Assembly (NCBI GenBank): GCA_002508705.1
Contig: DAYL01000033.1
Coordinates: forward strand, 219,992 to 271,273
Direction of reading: 5' to 3'
DNA: 51,282 nucleotides
Origin: Methanoculleus sp. UBA374
GTDB taxonomy: Archaea; Halobacteriota; Methanomicrobia; Methanomicrobiales; Methanoculleaceae
Shown here: positions 32,093 to 40,008 of the stretch, piece after piece
How positions within the stretch are numbered: position 1 is the stretch's first letter
How the letters are laid out: each line of letters begins with the position of its first letter
Position numbers and translations under genes: made by a program
The notes under the pieces: model-generated
Told to the model about the DNA's origin: nothing
Seen by the model: only the letters and a program-made list of their open reading frames with translations
Database searches by the model: none

Positions 32093-32697
32093 ATGAGTTC
32101 GCCCTCCGTTGCCGTATCCAGGGTATATACCGACCCCCACTCCGCGATCATGACCGCCTGGTGCCGCCGCTCCCAGAGGATCGTGAGGCCGAACCAGACC
32201 CAGCAGATGAGACTCACGCCCAGCATGATCCCGAGAAGTCGGTCGAACAACCCTCCCAGGACAAGATACGCCATACCGGCGGCGACGAGAACGGCGGCCG
32301 CCGGCATCCTCAGGTGCTGGACAACGCGCTGTCTTCGGCTCATGTTCTCTCTGCGGAACTCGCCGGCGGCAACCCGCGCATACCGGGAGCGGTAACTGAG
32401 CAGAGAGCCGAAGAGCGCCCCTATCCCGACGGCAAGGCCCGTCCACATGGCGAGGTGCCCCGAAGCATCCCCGAACAGGATAACGAGCGCCGCTGTCGCC
32501 GCCGATGCACCCAGCGCCGCGACGAGCAGCTGGTTGTGGTGGCGATGCCACCATCCGGTGCCGGCCCGGAAGGAACCGTCCTGCCCGCCCGGTATCGTGG
32601 TCGTCGTCGTCAGCGCCGCGAGATCCATCCGCACCGATCCTGCCATGGGGCACCAGCCCATCAGCCTCCGTATCGCCCTGGTGACCTTCAGCATCAT
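32083..32697 (-). CDS. GWCP-array protein 2 (type I; DUF1673-like membrane protein)
   Basis: The 204-residue product starts MMLKVTRAIRRLMGWCPMAG, followed by a basic linker (GTGWWHRHHNQLL) and two pairs of helices (LLVAALGASAATAALVILFG, WTGLAVGIGALFGSLLSY; AAAVLVAAGMAYLVLGGLF, IMLGVSLICWVWFGLTIL). Between the pairs is the charged YARVAAGEFRRENMSRRQRVVQ, and the end is IAEWGSVYTLDTATEG. The gene upstream (32694-33300) is its close paralogue. It overlaps that gene by ATGA (32694-32697) and the next by ten bases. The type I end lacks TDDPER but has an analogous VYTLDT strand. Function is unknown. Confidence 0.75.
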   Translation of the reverse strand: MMLKVTRAIRRLMGWCPMAGSVRMDLAALTTTTTIPGGQDGSFRAGTGWWHRHHNQLLVAALGASAATAALVILFGDASGHLAMWTGLAVGIGALFGSLLSYRSRYARVAAGEFRRENMSRRQRVVQHLRMPAAAVLVAAGMAYLVLGGLFDRLLGIMLGVSLICWVWFGLTILWERRHQAVMIAEWGSVYTLDTATEGELIWR

Positions 32698-33300
32698 GCG
32701 CTTTCGCCCTCCGCTGTCGTATCCAGGGTGTACATCGATCCCTTCTCTGCGATCAGGGTTGTGCAGTGTCCCCGCTCCCAGAGAATCGTGACACCGTACT
32801 GAGCCCAGCCGACGAGGCTCAAGGCCAGCGTGAACCTGATGATCCAGCCGGGCATGCCGCTCAGGACAAAATAACCCATAAAGGCCACGAGGAGAACGGT
32901 GGCCACCGGCATGCTCAGGCGCCGGACGATGCGCTGTCTTTTAGTCATGTTGGCCTCGATGAACTCGCCGGCAACAATCCGTGCGTACTGCTTCCGGTAA
33001 GCAAGCAGGAAGCCGAGGACCGCTCCCGCCCCGATGGAAATACCCCAACACGACCGGATACCCTGAAACATCCTCGACCAGGAGAAAAGCTACCGCTGCC
33101 GCCGCCGAGAAGGCTACCGCCGTAACCAGCACCCGGTTGTGGTAGCGGCTCCACCGCCCGGGCCCGGTTCGGGAGAGCCCGGCCCTCCTGCCCGGCACCG
33201 CGGCTGTTTTCGTCCACCGCACCGGCGGGTCCGTCCGCATCGACCCTGCTCCAGGGCACCACCCGAGATAGGCCCGTATCGCCTCTATGAACGGCATCAT
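32694..33300 (-). pseudogene. GWCP-array protein 1 (type I) split by a single-base frameshift
   Basis: The first frame from the ATG at 33300 reads MMPFIEAIRAYLGWCPGAG and runs through a linker like that of the next gene to DVSGYPVV, then goes out of frame. The other frame continues WGISIGAGAVLGFLLAYRKQYARIVAGEF and ends in KGSMYTLDTTAEGE. Dropping one T of TGTTGGGG (plus position 33047 or 33048) joins both into one about 201-residue protein, collinear with the paralogue at 32083-32697 (204 residues). It could be a recent inactivating insertion, a sequencing error, or programmed frameshifting. The ATGA overlaps with the regulator gene (33297-33300) and the next gene (32694-32697) are intact. 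Confidence 0.75.
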
Positions 33301-33743
33301 ACGAGCTTCCGGAGTTTCGCGAAGAGTTCTTCGGCCATCCGCGTGGGGTCGCCGGTCTTTTCAAGCGCGATACCCAGTTCGTCCGCGTAGTCCCAGAGGA
33401 GCTCGATGCACCGGGCGTATCGCGGGCATGCGCCGCAGTCGCCCTCGTGCTCGTACCAGACCTGCACACCGCGGTCTGCCGATATAAACACGACTGCGTT
33501 CACGTTGAACGGGACGGAACGCCCGAAAAGGACTCCTTTCTCCGCGTTCAGGCTCTCAACGTCGATCTGGTTTGCATGCGCCATCTCTAGAAGCGTCTTC
33601 TCGACTTTCCGGTCCATGGCAAGCAGCGCCTTCGAGACCGCCTGGCGGGATATGCTGAAGCGATCTGCGATACTGACGTTAGGGAGGCCGTTGCGGCGGA
33701 GTTTCCAGAACATAAACTGCCTATCGTTCAGGGGAAGAGGCAT
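33297..33743 (-). CDS. Helix-turn-helix regulator heading the GWCP array
   Basis: The 148-residue protein has an N-terminal sigma-region-4/Tfx-like helix-turn-helix at about 8-50 (RQFMFWKLRRNGLPNVSIA, DRFSISRQAVSKALLAMDR). A middle part with FGRSVPFNVNAVVFISADRG follows, and then a cysteine cluster HEGDCGACPRYARC (His99, Cys103, Cys106, Cys112) that may bind zinc or an iron-sulfur cluster. The C terminus is helical. The stop overlaps the first array gene by ATGA, so the regulator and the seven membrane proteins form one polycistron. A perfect TGTCAA-N10-TTGACA repeat lies between its TATA box and ATG, which suggests autorepression. A redox or metal signal via the cysteines is inference. Confidence 0.8.
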   Translation of the reverse strand: MPLPLNDRQFMFWKLRRNGLPNVSIADRFSISRQAVSKALLAMDRKVEKTLLEMAHANQIDVESLNAEKGVLFGRSVPFNVNAVVFISADRGVQVWYEHEGDCGACPRYARCIELLWDYADELGIALEKTGDPTRMAEELFAKLRKLV

Positions 33744-33744
33744 G

Positions 33745-33774
33745 TGTCAATAGTCATTGGTTGACATTATATAC
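33745..33774 (-). promoter_or_regulatory. Promoter and palindromic operator of the regulator-GWCP operon
   Basis: Read on the minus strand, a TATA box TATATAAT (33767-33774) is followed by the perfect inverted repeat TGTCAA-N10-TTGACA (33745-33766), which ends one base before the regulator's ATG at 33743. The mRNA would start at or very near the ATG. A protein on this repeat would cover the start site. The half-site spacing suits a dimeric helix-turn-helix protein; binding by the operon's own regulator is inferred. Confidence 0.6.
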
Positions 33775-33855
33775 TTTATGATCTGCCCTTCTCCGGACCC
33801 GCCGTCCGGGAAGCGGATCAGAAGATTCTTCCCCGTCACCCCGGAAAAGGTCTGT

Positions 33856-34625
33856 ATGGACATGGAACTGCGTGAGGCCTACATCCGGTTCCATGAGCAG
33901 TACTTCCCCGGGACGGAACTCCGATCACGTTCGAGGTCGGGGGCAGGACCGACGGGGTGGAGCGGGCCTCCGTCCCGAAGGGCTGGAGGTGCTTTGTCTG
34001 CGACCTTGTCAGGGTGAGAAAAGGGACGGGCCTCGTCTTTTCCGAAGACTCGATCGGGTGCCGCGGGGGGAGGTTCTACCTTGGCTACGACGCCGAGCGG
34101 TTTCCCGATTTCCGTTACTTCCTCTCCTACGGAAAACCCGGCGTTATCGAAGGAGAACGCTACAAGCAGACGCCGGAGATCGTGGACGAACTCGACCGGG
34201 GGACTGCCCGGATGCCTGCGACGGGAAAGCACATCGTCTTCAAGCGCTGGGACCGGCTCACGGATGCGGACAGCCCGGACGCCGTGGTCTTCTTCGCGCG
34301 GCCTGAGGTGTTTTCCGGCCTCTTCACGCTCGCAAACTTCGATAGAGCCGACCCGAACGGCGTCGTCTGCCCGTTCGGAGCCGGGTGCAGCTCGGTCTTC
34401 TACTACCCCCGGCTTGAGCAGCAGAACGAGAACCCGAGAGCCGTGCTCGGGATGTTCGACCCGTCGGCACGGTCCTGTGTCCCGTCCGACGTCTTGACGA
34501 TGGCTTTCCCCATGAAGAAGTTTGCAAAGGTAGTCGGCTATATGGAAGAGAGTTTTCTCACGACCGGGTCCTGGGATACGGTGATGAAGAAGATTATTCG
34601 AAGCAACGCGCTGAATTCACCCTGA
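33856..34625 (+). pseudogene. DUF169 (COG2043-type) protein gene with a single-base frameshift
   Basis: Frame one from the ATG at 33856 gives MDMELREAYIRFHEQYFPGTEL. The second frame carries ITFEVGGRTDGVERASVPKGWRCFVCDLVRVRKG and continues uninterrupted to the stop at 34625 with family blocks SFPDFRYFLSYGKPG-like, HIVFKRWDRLTDADSPDAV, VCPFGAGCSSVFYYP and DVLTMAFPMKKFAKVVGYMEESFL. Adding one C to CTCCG near 33919-33923 restores one protein of about 256 residues. An internal ATG at 33957 could give a 222-residue product. DUF169 proteins are cysteine-containing soluble proteins of unknown function in methanogens. The gene is divergent from the regulator-GWCP operon. The frameshift may be real or a sequencing error. 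Confidence 0.7.
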
Positions 34626-35199
34626 ACATGGACCGGAGTTGCCGTATTTCCGGCAACTATCGGTCACCGGGCCGGCGATACTATCGGTTCGGTCTCTGCC
34701 GGGGAGTGCCGTTGGCCCGGCTGCAGAATAATGGGACAATCCCAAAATTTATCCATTGATTTATAGGTGATAATTTATAAAAATTTCCTCTTATACTTCT
34801 TTATTGGTCCTTACGTCAGGAAACATGCATGTCTGTGAGTTGCCTGATATTAAAGGGCAATTCCGGTAAATCTTTCATAAATGTGAGGATATAGATCAGA
34901 ATCTTCCTGATGATTTCGGGATTGGCGCGGTGCTGACCAGAGGAATAATATACCACTGCTGATGGTATTTACTATTGAGTTGCAGTGGCACGGAAGGAAT
35001 CATGACGTGCTCGCCATACAGCAGAAGGACGCCTCTCTAAAGAGCAGGTCCGTACGACGCCCGAGGGTGATGAAGATCAGGTCCGCCGAAATGGGAGCCC
35101 GAGAGTGATATGGCCGATGAGATTTCCCGTGCGGTTGATGCAGATTTCCCGGGATACTCGTCCGCTCGCCGATGCATCATTTAGAGGAGACTCTCGATT
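34626..35199 (+). other. Long non-coding leader region before the sensor kinase
   Basis: Most of 34730-34960 is much more AT-rich than the window average and holds TATA-like runs (TTGATTTATAGG, TAATTTATAAAAA) and a short inverted repeat TGGGA-CAA-TCCCA. A small frame of about 49 codons from ATG near 34960 (MVFTIELQWHGRNHDV...) has no good ribosome binding site, and I do not call it a gene. The GC-richer 35000-35180 part is non-coding as far as I can see. The kinase promoter probably lies in the AT-rich part. Confidence 0.4.
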
Positions 35200-37692
35200 T
35201 TGACATTGAATTACGAATCGCTCAGAAAGATGGCGGAAACGATCAAGTCTCTAGAGAACCTGATCGCGTGCGCGAACGTCCCCATCATCGTCTGGGATGC
35301 GGCGCTCAGGATCACCCTGTTCAACAACGCCTCCGAGCGGCTGACAGGTCGTGCCGCTCACGCGGTCCTCGGTCAGTCTCCGGCCATTCTCTTCCCCGAA
35401 GACAGACAAGAAGAGTTGATGGATCTTGTCCGGAAGGTGACCGCCGGGGAGTGGTGGAAATCCGTTGAAATTCCTATATTCACGGTAGATGGTGAGATCA
35501 GGACCGTCCTGTGGAACACTGTTGCCGTATATGATAGCGTTCAAAATACGGTCTCTTCGGTCATCGCACAGGGGCAGGATATTACCGAGCGTAAGCGGGC
35601 CGAGGGGGGACTGCAGATATTACGCGACGAACTGGAGATGCGCGTCCTGGAAAGCACCCGGGCACTCCTGGAGTCCGACAAGACCCTGCAGGCTGAGATC
35701 GCCGGGCGCGTTCGGGCAGAGGAGGCGACGAGGGCGGAGCGGAAACGTCTCTATGACATCCTGGAGGTGCTGCCGGTGTACGTGACGCTGCTGTCGCCGG
35801 ACTATCGCGTGCCTTTTGCCAACCGCTTTTTTCGGGAACGGTTCGGCGAGCCCGGGAGCCGGCGCTGCTTCGAGCACCTTTTTTCACGCACGGAGCCCTG
35901 TGAGAACTGCGAGTCTTACCATGTCATGAAGGCAAAGGAGCCTCACCACCGGGAATGGACCGGTCCGGACAACCGCGACTACGAGATCTTTGATTTTCCC
36001 TTCACCGGCACCGATGGCTCTTCCTTCATTCTGAAGGTGGGCATCGACGTCACCAGGCGCAAGCGTGCCGAGGATGCCCTGCGGAAGTTAAACGAGACGC
36101 TCGAGCAGCGTGTCATTGAGCGTACGGACGAACTCGCGAAGGCCAGCGTCATCCTCACCGCCATCACCGAGAACACGCCGGCGCCCATCTACGTTACCGA
36201 CCGTCTGGGCCGTTTTGTGATGTGCAATCCTGCCATGCTCAGAGTGATCGGCCGATCCGCCGGCGAAGCGCTTGGACGGTCGGCGATTGAACTCCTCGGC
36301 CCGGAGGCGGGCGGCCCCCTCATGACCAACGATCGACTCATTATGGAGACCGGGGCTACTGAGACCTTTGATGAAACGATCAGCGGCCGAATCTTCTTTT
36401 TCACAAAGACGCCCCTGCGGGGCGCGGGGGGAGACGTCACCGGGGCCATTGCCGTCGGAACGGAGATCACGGAGTTAAAGCAGGCTGAAGCGCAGACGCA
36501 GGAACTTCTGGAACGGTTGCAGCGGTTCGCCGAAGAGATGGAGGTCCAGAATGAAGAACTGCAGCGCACCACCGAGCAACTCCAGCAGAAAGGGGACGAA
36601 TTGGCTCGCCTCAACCGGGTCTTGCAGGAAAGTGAGGCACATTTCCGCTCTCTCATAGAGAATGTATCGGATATTATCGTGCTCCTCGATAAAAAGGGGT
36701 GCATCACCTATACGAGCCCTTCAATCAAGCGGATTGGAGGCTACGACCCTGCCGATCTCATCGGTCGGAGCCTGCTCGACCTGGCACATCCCGACGATGT
36801 GCCGAAGGCGGTGGAAGCGATGAGAACCGGAGCGGCCCGGTCTTCGGCGAGACTCAACTTTGAGGTCAGGATTCGCGACATTGCCGGGCGATGGGTATTC
36901 CTCGACGTCACGGGCGCGAGCCTGCTCCGGGAGGGGAACGATTGTGGTTTCATCATGAACGCACGCGACATCACCGATAGAAAACGGGTCGAAGAGGAGC
37001 GGAACAGGCTGGTGGCCAGTCTTGAAAAGGCGCACAGGGAGGCAAACCTCTATCTCGACATCATGACCCACGATATCCGGAACGCGAATAATGTCTCCAG
37101 CATCTACGCCGATCTCATGCTCGACCTGCTTGAGGGTACCGAGAAGGTTTACGCTCAAAAACTCCGCGACAGCATCGTGCGGAGCACTGAGATCCTCATT
37201 AATGTGGCGACGATCCGACGAATTCATACTGAATCGGCGGTATTTGTACCGATCGATCTCAGCGCCGTTGTCGGGGAGGAGATCCGGAATTTCCGTGGAG
37301 TATCGATACGAATGGAGGTCCCACCGTTCAGGGTCCTGGCAGATAGCCTCCTGTCGACGGTTTTTACGAATCTCATCAGCAATGCCGTGAAGTTCGGCGG
37401 ACTGGACGTGGAGATCGTCGTTCGGGCGGAGGAGCGGGACGGCGGGGTGCTGGTCTCGGTGGAAGATAACGGGCCGGGTATTCCGGACGACCTCAAAAGA
37501 AAACTCTTTCAGCGGTTCGAACGGGGGAAAGCCCTGGGAAAAGGGGAAGGACTCGGACTCTTCATCTGCAGAACGCTCGCCGAACGCTACGGAGGGCGGA
37601 TCTGGATCGAGGACCGCGTGCCGGGATGCCCGGATAAAGGAGCGGCGTTCCGATTCGTACTCAAAAAGGCGGAGCAGGACCAAAAAGGTTGA
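35200..37692 (+). CDS. Soluble multi-PAS sensor histidine kinase
   Basis: The 830-residue protein has no membrane helix. Four PAS-like domains lie at about 15-130, 185-290, 315-425 and 480-595, separated by coiled coils (RQRVIERTDELAKA; EEMEVQNEELQRTTEQLQQK). The second carries CFEHLFSRTEPCENC (Cys223, 234, 237), a cysteine pattern seen in redox- or heme-linked PAS domains. The kinase core has LYLDIMTHDIRNANN with phospho-acceptor His624, the N box NLISNAVKFGG (about 724), DNGPGIPDD and GEGLGLFICRTLAERYGG. GAGGAG lies about 11 bases before the TTG at 35200, and an ATG at 35230 is an alternative start. No response regulator is adjacent, so its output is unknown. Confidence 0.9.
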   Translation: MTLNYESLRKMAETIKSLENLIACANVPIIVWDAALRITLFNNASERLTGRAAHAVLGQSPAILFPEDRQEELMDLVRKVTAGEWWKSVEIPIFTVDGEIRTVLWNTVAVYDSVQNTVSSVIAQGQDITERKRAEGGLQILRDELEMRVLESTRALLESDKTLQAEIAGRVRAEEATRAERKRLYDILEVLPVYVTLLSPDYRVPFANRFFRERFGEPGSRRCFEHLFSRTEPCENCESYHVMKAKEPHHREWTGPDNRDYEIFDFPFTGTDGSSFILKVGIDVTRRKRAEDALRKLNETLEQRVIERTDELAKASVILTAITENTPAPIYVTDRLGRFVMCNPAMLRVIGRSAGEALGRSAIELLGPEAGGPLMTNDRLIMETGATETFDETISGRIFFFTKTPLRGAGGDVTGAIAVGTEITELKQAEAQTQELLERLQRFAEEMEVQNEELQRTTEQLQQKGDELARLNRVLQESEAHFRSLIENVSDIIVLLDKKGCITYTSPSIKRIGGYDPADLIGRSLLDLAHPDDVPKAVEAMRTGAARSSARLNFEVRIRDIAGRWVFLDVTGASLLREGNDCGFIMNARDITDRKRVEEERNRLVASLEKAHREANLYLDIMTHDIRNANNVSSIYADLMLDLLEGTEKVYAQKLRDSIVRSTEILINVATIRRIHTESAVFVPIDLSAVVGEEIRNFRGVSIRMEVPPFRVLADSLLSTVFTNLISNAVKFGGLDVEIVVRAEERDGGVLVSVEDNGPGIPDDLKRKLFQRFERGKALGKGEGLGLFICRTLAERYGGRIWIEDRVPGCPDKGAAFRFVLKKAEQDQKG

Positions 37693-37858
37693 TTTTGCCG
37701 ATGGTCTTCCGCAGGGCCCTCCTCTGCACGCGGCGGCATCCCCGCGCAGCGGGAGGTTCAGCGCTCCCGGTCGGTCGCATCATTCGGATTGGAGCGGGAG
37801 ACCCTCCGGGACATTTCGCGGCATTGATATAGTTCCCGCGAAAAACACCTCCCCCGGG

Positions 37859-38944
37859 ATGGCAGACACTCCAGTTCTTTCCCGGTCCGCGAGCACCGTG
37901 TTCTTTCTCGCTGTAGCGGTATTTCTCATCATCGGCATCAGGGCGATCTCGTATATCGCCACCATCATCGTCGTATCGCTGATCCTCACCATGATCGCAT
38001 ATCCCGCGGTGAAAGCGCTCCGGTCACGGGGACTGTCGGGGACCGCCGCCGTCGGTGCGGTCACCGTCGCCGCATGTCTTGCAGTCCTGCTCATCTGCTA
38101 TCTTGTCTTCTTCTCGTTCGAAAGCCTGATCTCGGCGCTCCCCCTTTACCAGCGGGAGTTGACCGTCAGGCTCTCAGAACTTCTTGCCGTCTTAGAACGG
38201 TTCGGATTCAGCACGGGCTCGTTCTCCCCCTCTTCAATCGACCTGCAGCGGGTTGTCGGGCTCCTCTCTTCATCGGCCATAGGCCTCGCAGACCTCCTCC
38301 TCTATCTCTTCTTCATAGCGGTGACGACCATCTTCATGCTCCTTGAGGCCCCCCGGGTGCCCGCCCGCATACGGAGCATTACGGATCGATCCGAGAGTGT
38401 CGAGGCCTTCTCCCGCATGAGTAAGTATCTGATCGACTTCGTCATCGTCAGAACCGAGGCAAACCTCGTCCACGGTTTTCTTTTCGGTGCGTTCCTCTGG
38501 GTCATGGGGGTGCATGGAGCGGTTCTCTGGGGCGTGCTGACGTTTCTGCTCGCATACATCCCCTACATCGGTCTCATCATCGCGGCGCTCCCGGCGCTCT
38601 TCTTCGCCTGGCTGCAGTACGGGCTCTGGGGCGTGGTTCTGGTGATCGCCGCAGTTGTCGTCTTAAACGCACTGGTAGAGAACCCGATATTCGCACATTT
38701 CGCGTCGAGACGTTTTGACATCCCTGCTCTCGTCGTCATTCTCTCGGTCATATTCTGGGGATGGGCTCTCGGAGTCGCCGGAATGATCTTTGCCGTTCCG
38801 CTTACCCTTATCGTCCTGATGGCCGTCCAGTTCAGCGACGATTGGGCCTGGATGAATACGGTCCTGGGAGTCGACCATCTCTTTAAGGGTGAGCAGAAGC
38901 CCCGGACCGCGAGCAAGGAGACCGGGGCGCCGACGGCGAGATGA
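37859..38944 (+). CDS. AI-2E family transporter (PerM/TqsA-like permease)
   Basis: The 361-residue protein has about eight membrane helices with the family order: an N-terminal VFFLAVAVFLIIGIRAISYI pair, a loop with helices (FESLISALPLYQRELTVRLSELL), then the C-terminal core FIPYIGLII-like segment (LLAYIPYIGLIIAALPALFFAWLQYG), ALVENPIFAHFASRRFDIPALVVILSVIFWGWALG and GMIFAVPLTLIVLM. Such proteins export autoinducer-2, or act as sodium/proton antiporters in other lineages, and the substrate here is unknown. A TATA-like TTGATATAG lies about 30 bp before the ATG, so the mRNA may be leaderless. There is no operon partner. Confidence 0.9.
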   Translation: MADTPVLSRSASTVFFLAVAVFLIIGIRAISYIATIIVVSLILTMIAYPAVKALRSRGLSGTAAVGAVTVAACLAVLLICYLVFFSFESLISALPLYQRELTVRLSELLAVLERFGFSTGSFSPSSIDLQRVVGLLSSSAIGLADLLLYLFFIAVTTIFMLLEAPRVPARIRSITDRSESVEAFSRMSKYLIDFVIVRTEANLVHGFLFGAFLWVMGVHGAVLWGVLTFLLAYIPYIGLIIAALPALFFAWLQYGLWGVVLVIAAVVVLNALVENPIFAHFASRRFDIPALVVILSVIFWGWALGVAGMIFAVPLTLIVLMAVQFSDDWAWMNTVLGVDHLFKGEQKPRTASKETGAPTAR

Positions 38945-39079
38945 GAGGGCGGCCCGGACATGTTGCGGCGCCGGAAGGTTGATGCCTGCTTTGCGCACCT
39001 CGCGCATGAGATCGTCTGGAACCTCCGGAACGCACAGGGTCACGGGTATTTTCCCTTGCAGGGTGAGGGATTCTCGCAC
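38945..39079 (-). pseudogene. Relic resembling a CcdA/VapB-type antitoxin
   Basis: On the minus strand from 39079 the frame reads GKIPVTLCVPEVPDDLMREVRK and AGINLPAPQHVRAALSSR, which resembles the ribbon-helix-helix start and 'KAGINLS..VRxAL' helix of small antitoxins. It then runs out into the antisense of the neighbouring permease gene with no proper end and no toxin gene beside it. I call it a decayed fragment. The family guess is weak. Confidence 0.3.
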
Positions 39080-39156
39080 TGCACCTATCGGTGCTCAGGT
39101 TCGCTTGCGCTCACGTTCCCGGGTTCCCTCGCACCCAACGGTGCCCGTGCGATCCC
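39067..39156. repeat. Branched hairpin element (nested inverted repeats)
   Basis: An outer stem pairs GGGAT-tct-CGCAC (39067-39079) with GTGCGATCCC (39147-39156). Inside are two hairpins with the same stem, GCACC-TATC-GGTGC (39081-39094) and GCACC-CAAC-GGTGC (39131-39144), and a small CGC-TT-GCG (39102-39109). The rest of 38945-39429 shows no gene. The same GGTGC/GCACC stem recurs in the hairpin cluster at the window's end. Confidence 0.45.
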
Positions 39157-39429
39157 ACCGCGGTCCACTGCGGGCATGCCCGGTGAAGGATCAGGTTCCG
39201 GGCTATCCCTGTATGGACGAGCCCGGAAGACACACAGGGTCTGGCACCGGTCCCCCTGGAGATGGATGACGGGGATCGGAAGGGTATTTCAACAGCGTAA
39301 AACGTCTTTTCCGCATTCTTCAAGCCCGATCTCCTCCTGGCGGGTCCCTCAACGTCGGACGTTGCCGTCCACGACTCCGGCTTGCTCGCCGGCAGCAATC
39401 GCCAAAAAAAGATAGGATGTTTCGAAGAG

Positions 39430-39831
39430 TTACTCGGTCGGCTTTCCGTCGTAATGCTCTTCCTGTGCCATGGCCTCCGCGCGGGTCTTCCGGACGACCT
39501 TGTCCTGGTGCTCCGGCGGGGAGTAGATCGTATAGAGTTTGAGATCGGCGGCCTTTGAGGTGTTGACGACGTTGTGCCTTGCGCCGCTCGGTACGATCAC
39601 GGCGCTGCCGTCTTTGACCGCGTGCTTGACGCCGTCGATCACAACAACTCCTTCCCCTTTCTCGAACCGGAAGAACTGGTCGACGGTGTCATGCACTTCC
39701 TCGCCGATCTCCTCGCCGGGCTTGAGGCTCATCAGCACGAGCTGGCTGAACTTCCCCGTATAGAGGACTCTACGGAAATCGGTGTTCTTTACAGTCTCAG
39801 TCTCGATGTCTGCCACAAATCCTTTCTTCAT
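39430..39831 (-). CDS. Cupin-domain protein
   Basis: The 133-residue protein is a single small cupin barrel: LVLMSLKPGEEIGEEVHDTVDQFFRFEKGEGVVVIDG for the first motif and SAVIVPSGARHNVVNTS for the second. Possible metal ligands are Glu45, His47, Gln52 and His86. The start at 39831 is chosen because AGAGAGGTT lies seven bases upstream; the in-frame TTG/GTG-type extension to 39867 adds a poorly conserved leader. The C-terminal tail is charged. It may be a small isomerase, sensor or sugar/auxin-binding protein; the ligand is unknown. It is flanked by the hairpin element and the DNA glycosylase gene on the other strand. Confidence 0.87.
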   Translation of the reverse strand: MKKGFVADIETETVKNTDFRRVLYTGKFSQLVLMSLKPGEEIGEEVHDTVDQFFRFEKGEGVVVIDGVKHAVKDGSAVIVPSGARHNVVNTSKAADLKLYTIYSPPEHQDKVVRKTRAEAMAQEEHYDGKPTE

Positions 39832-40008
39832 ATTCACAACCTCTCTGTTACCGGGGTCGATTAGCAAATGGTGTTAACGGTTCAATGTGAGGCGCCGCAA
39901 CTATTTCATCGTATTGATCCCGGCATGACCACTCCCGACCCGGCCCCTTTATTCAAAATCTTGATGGGATGAGGGAAGAGACCTTTCAGGGAAAAACCCG
40001 GGACCCTC

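Noticed and set aside
34960..35110. Possible 49-codon gene before the sensor kinase
   Set aside because: The putative start has only a distant GAGGAA, and the product has no detectable feature.
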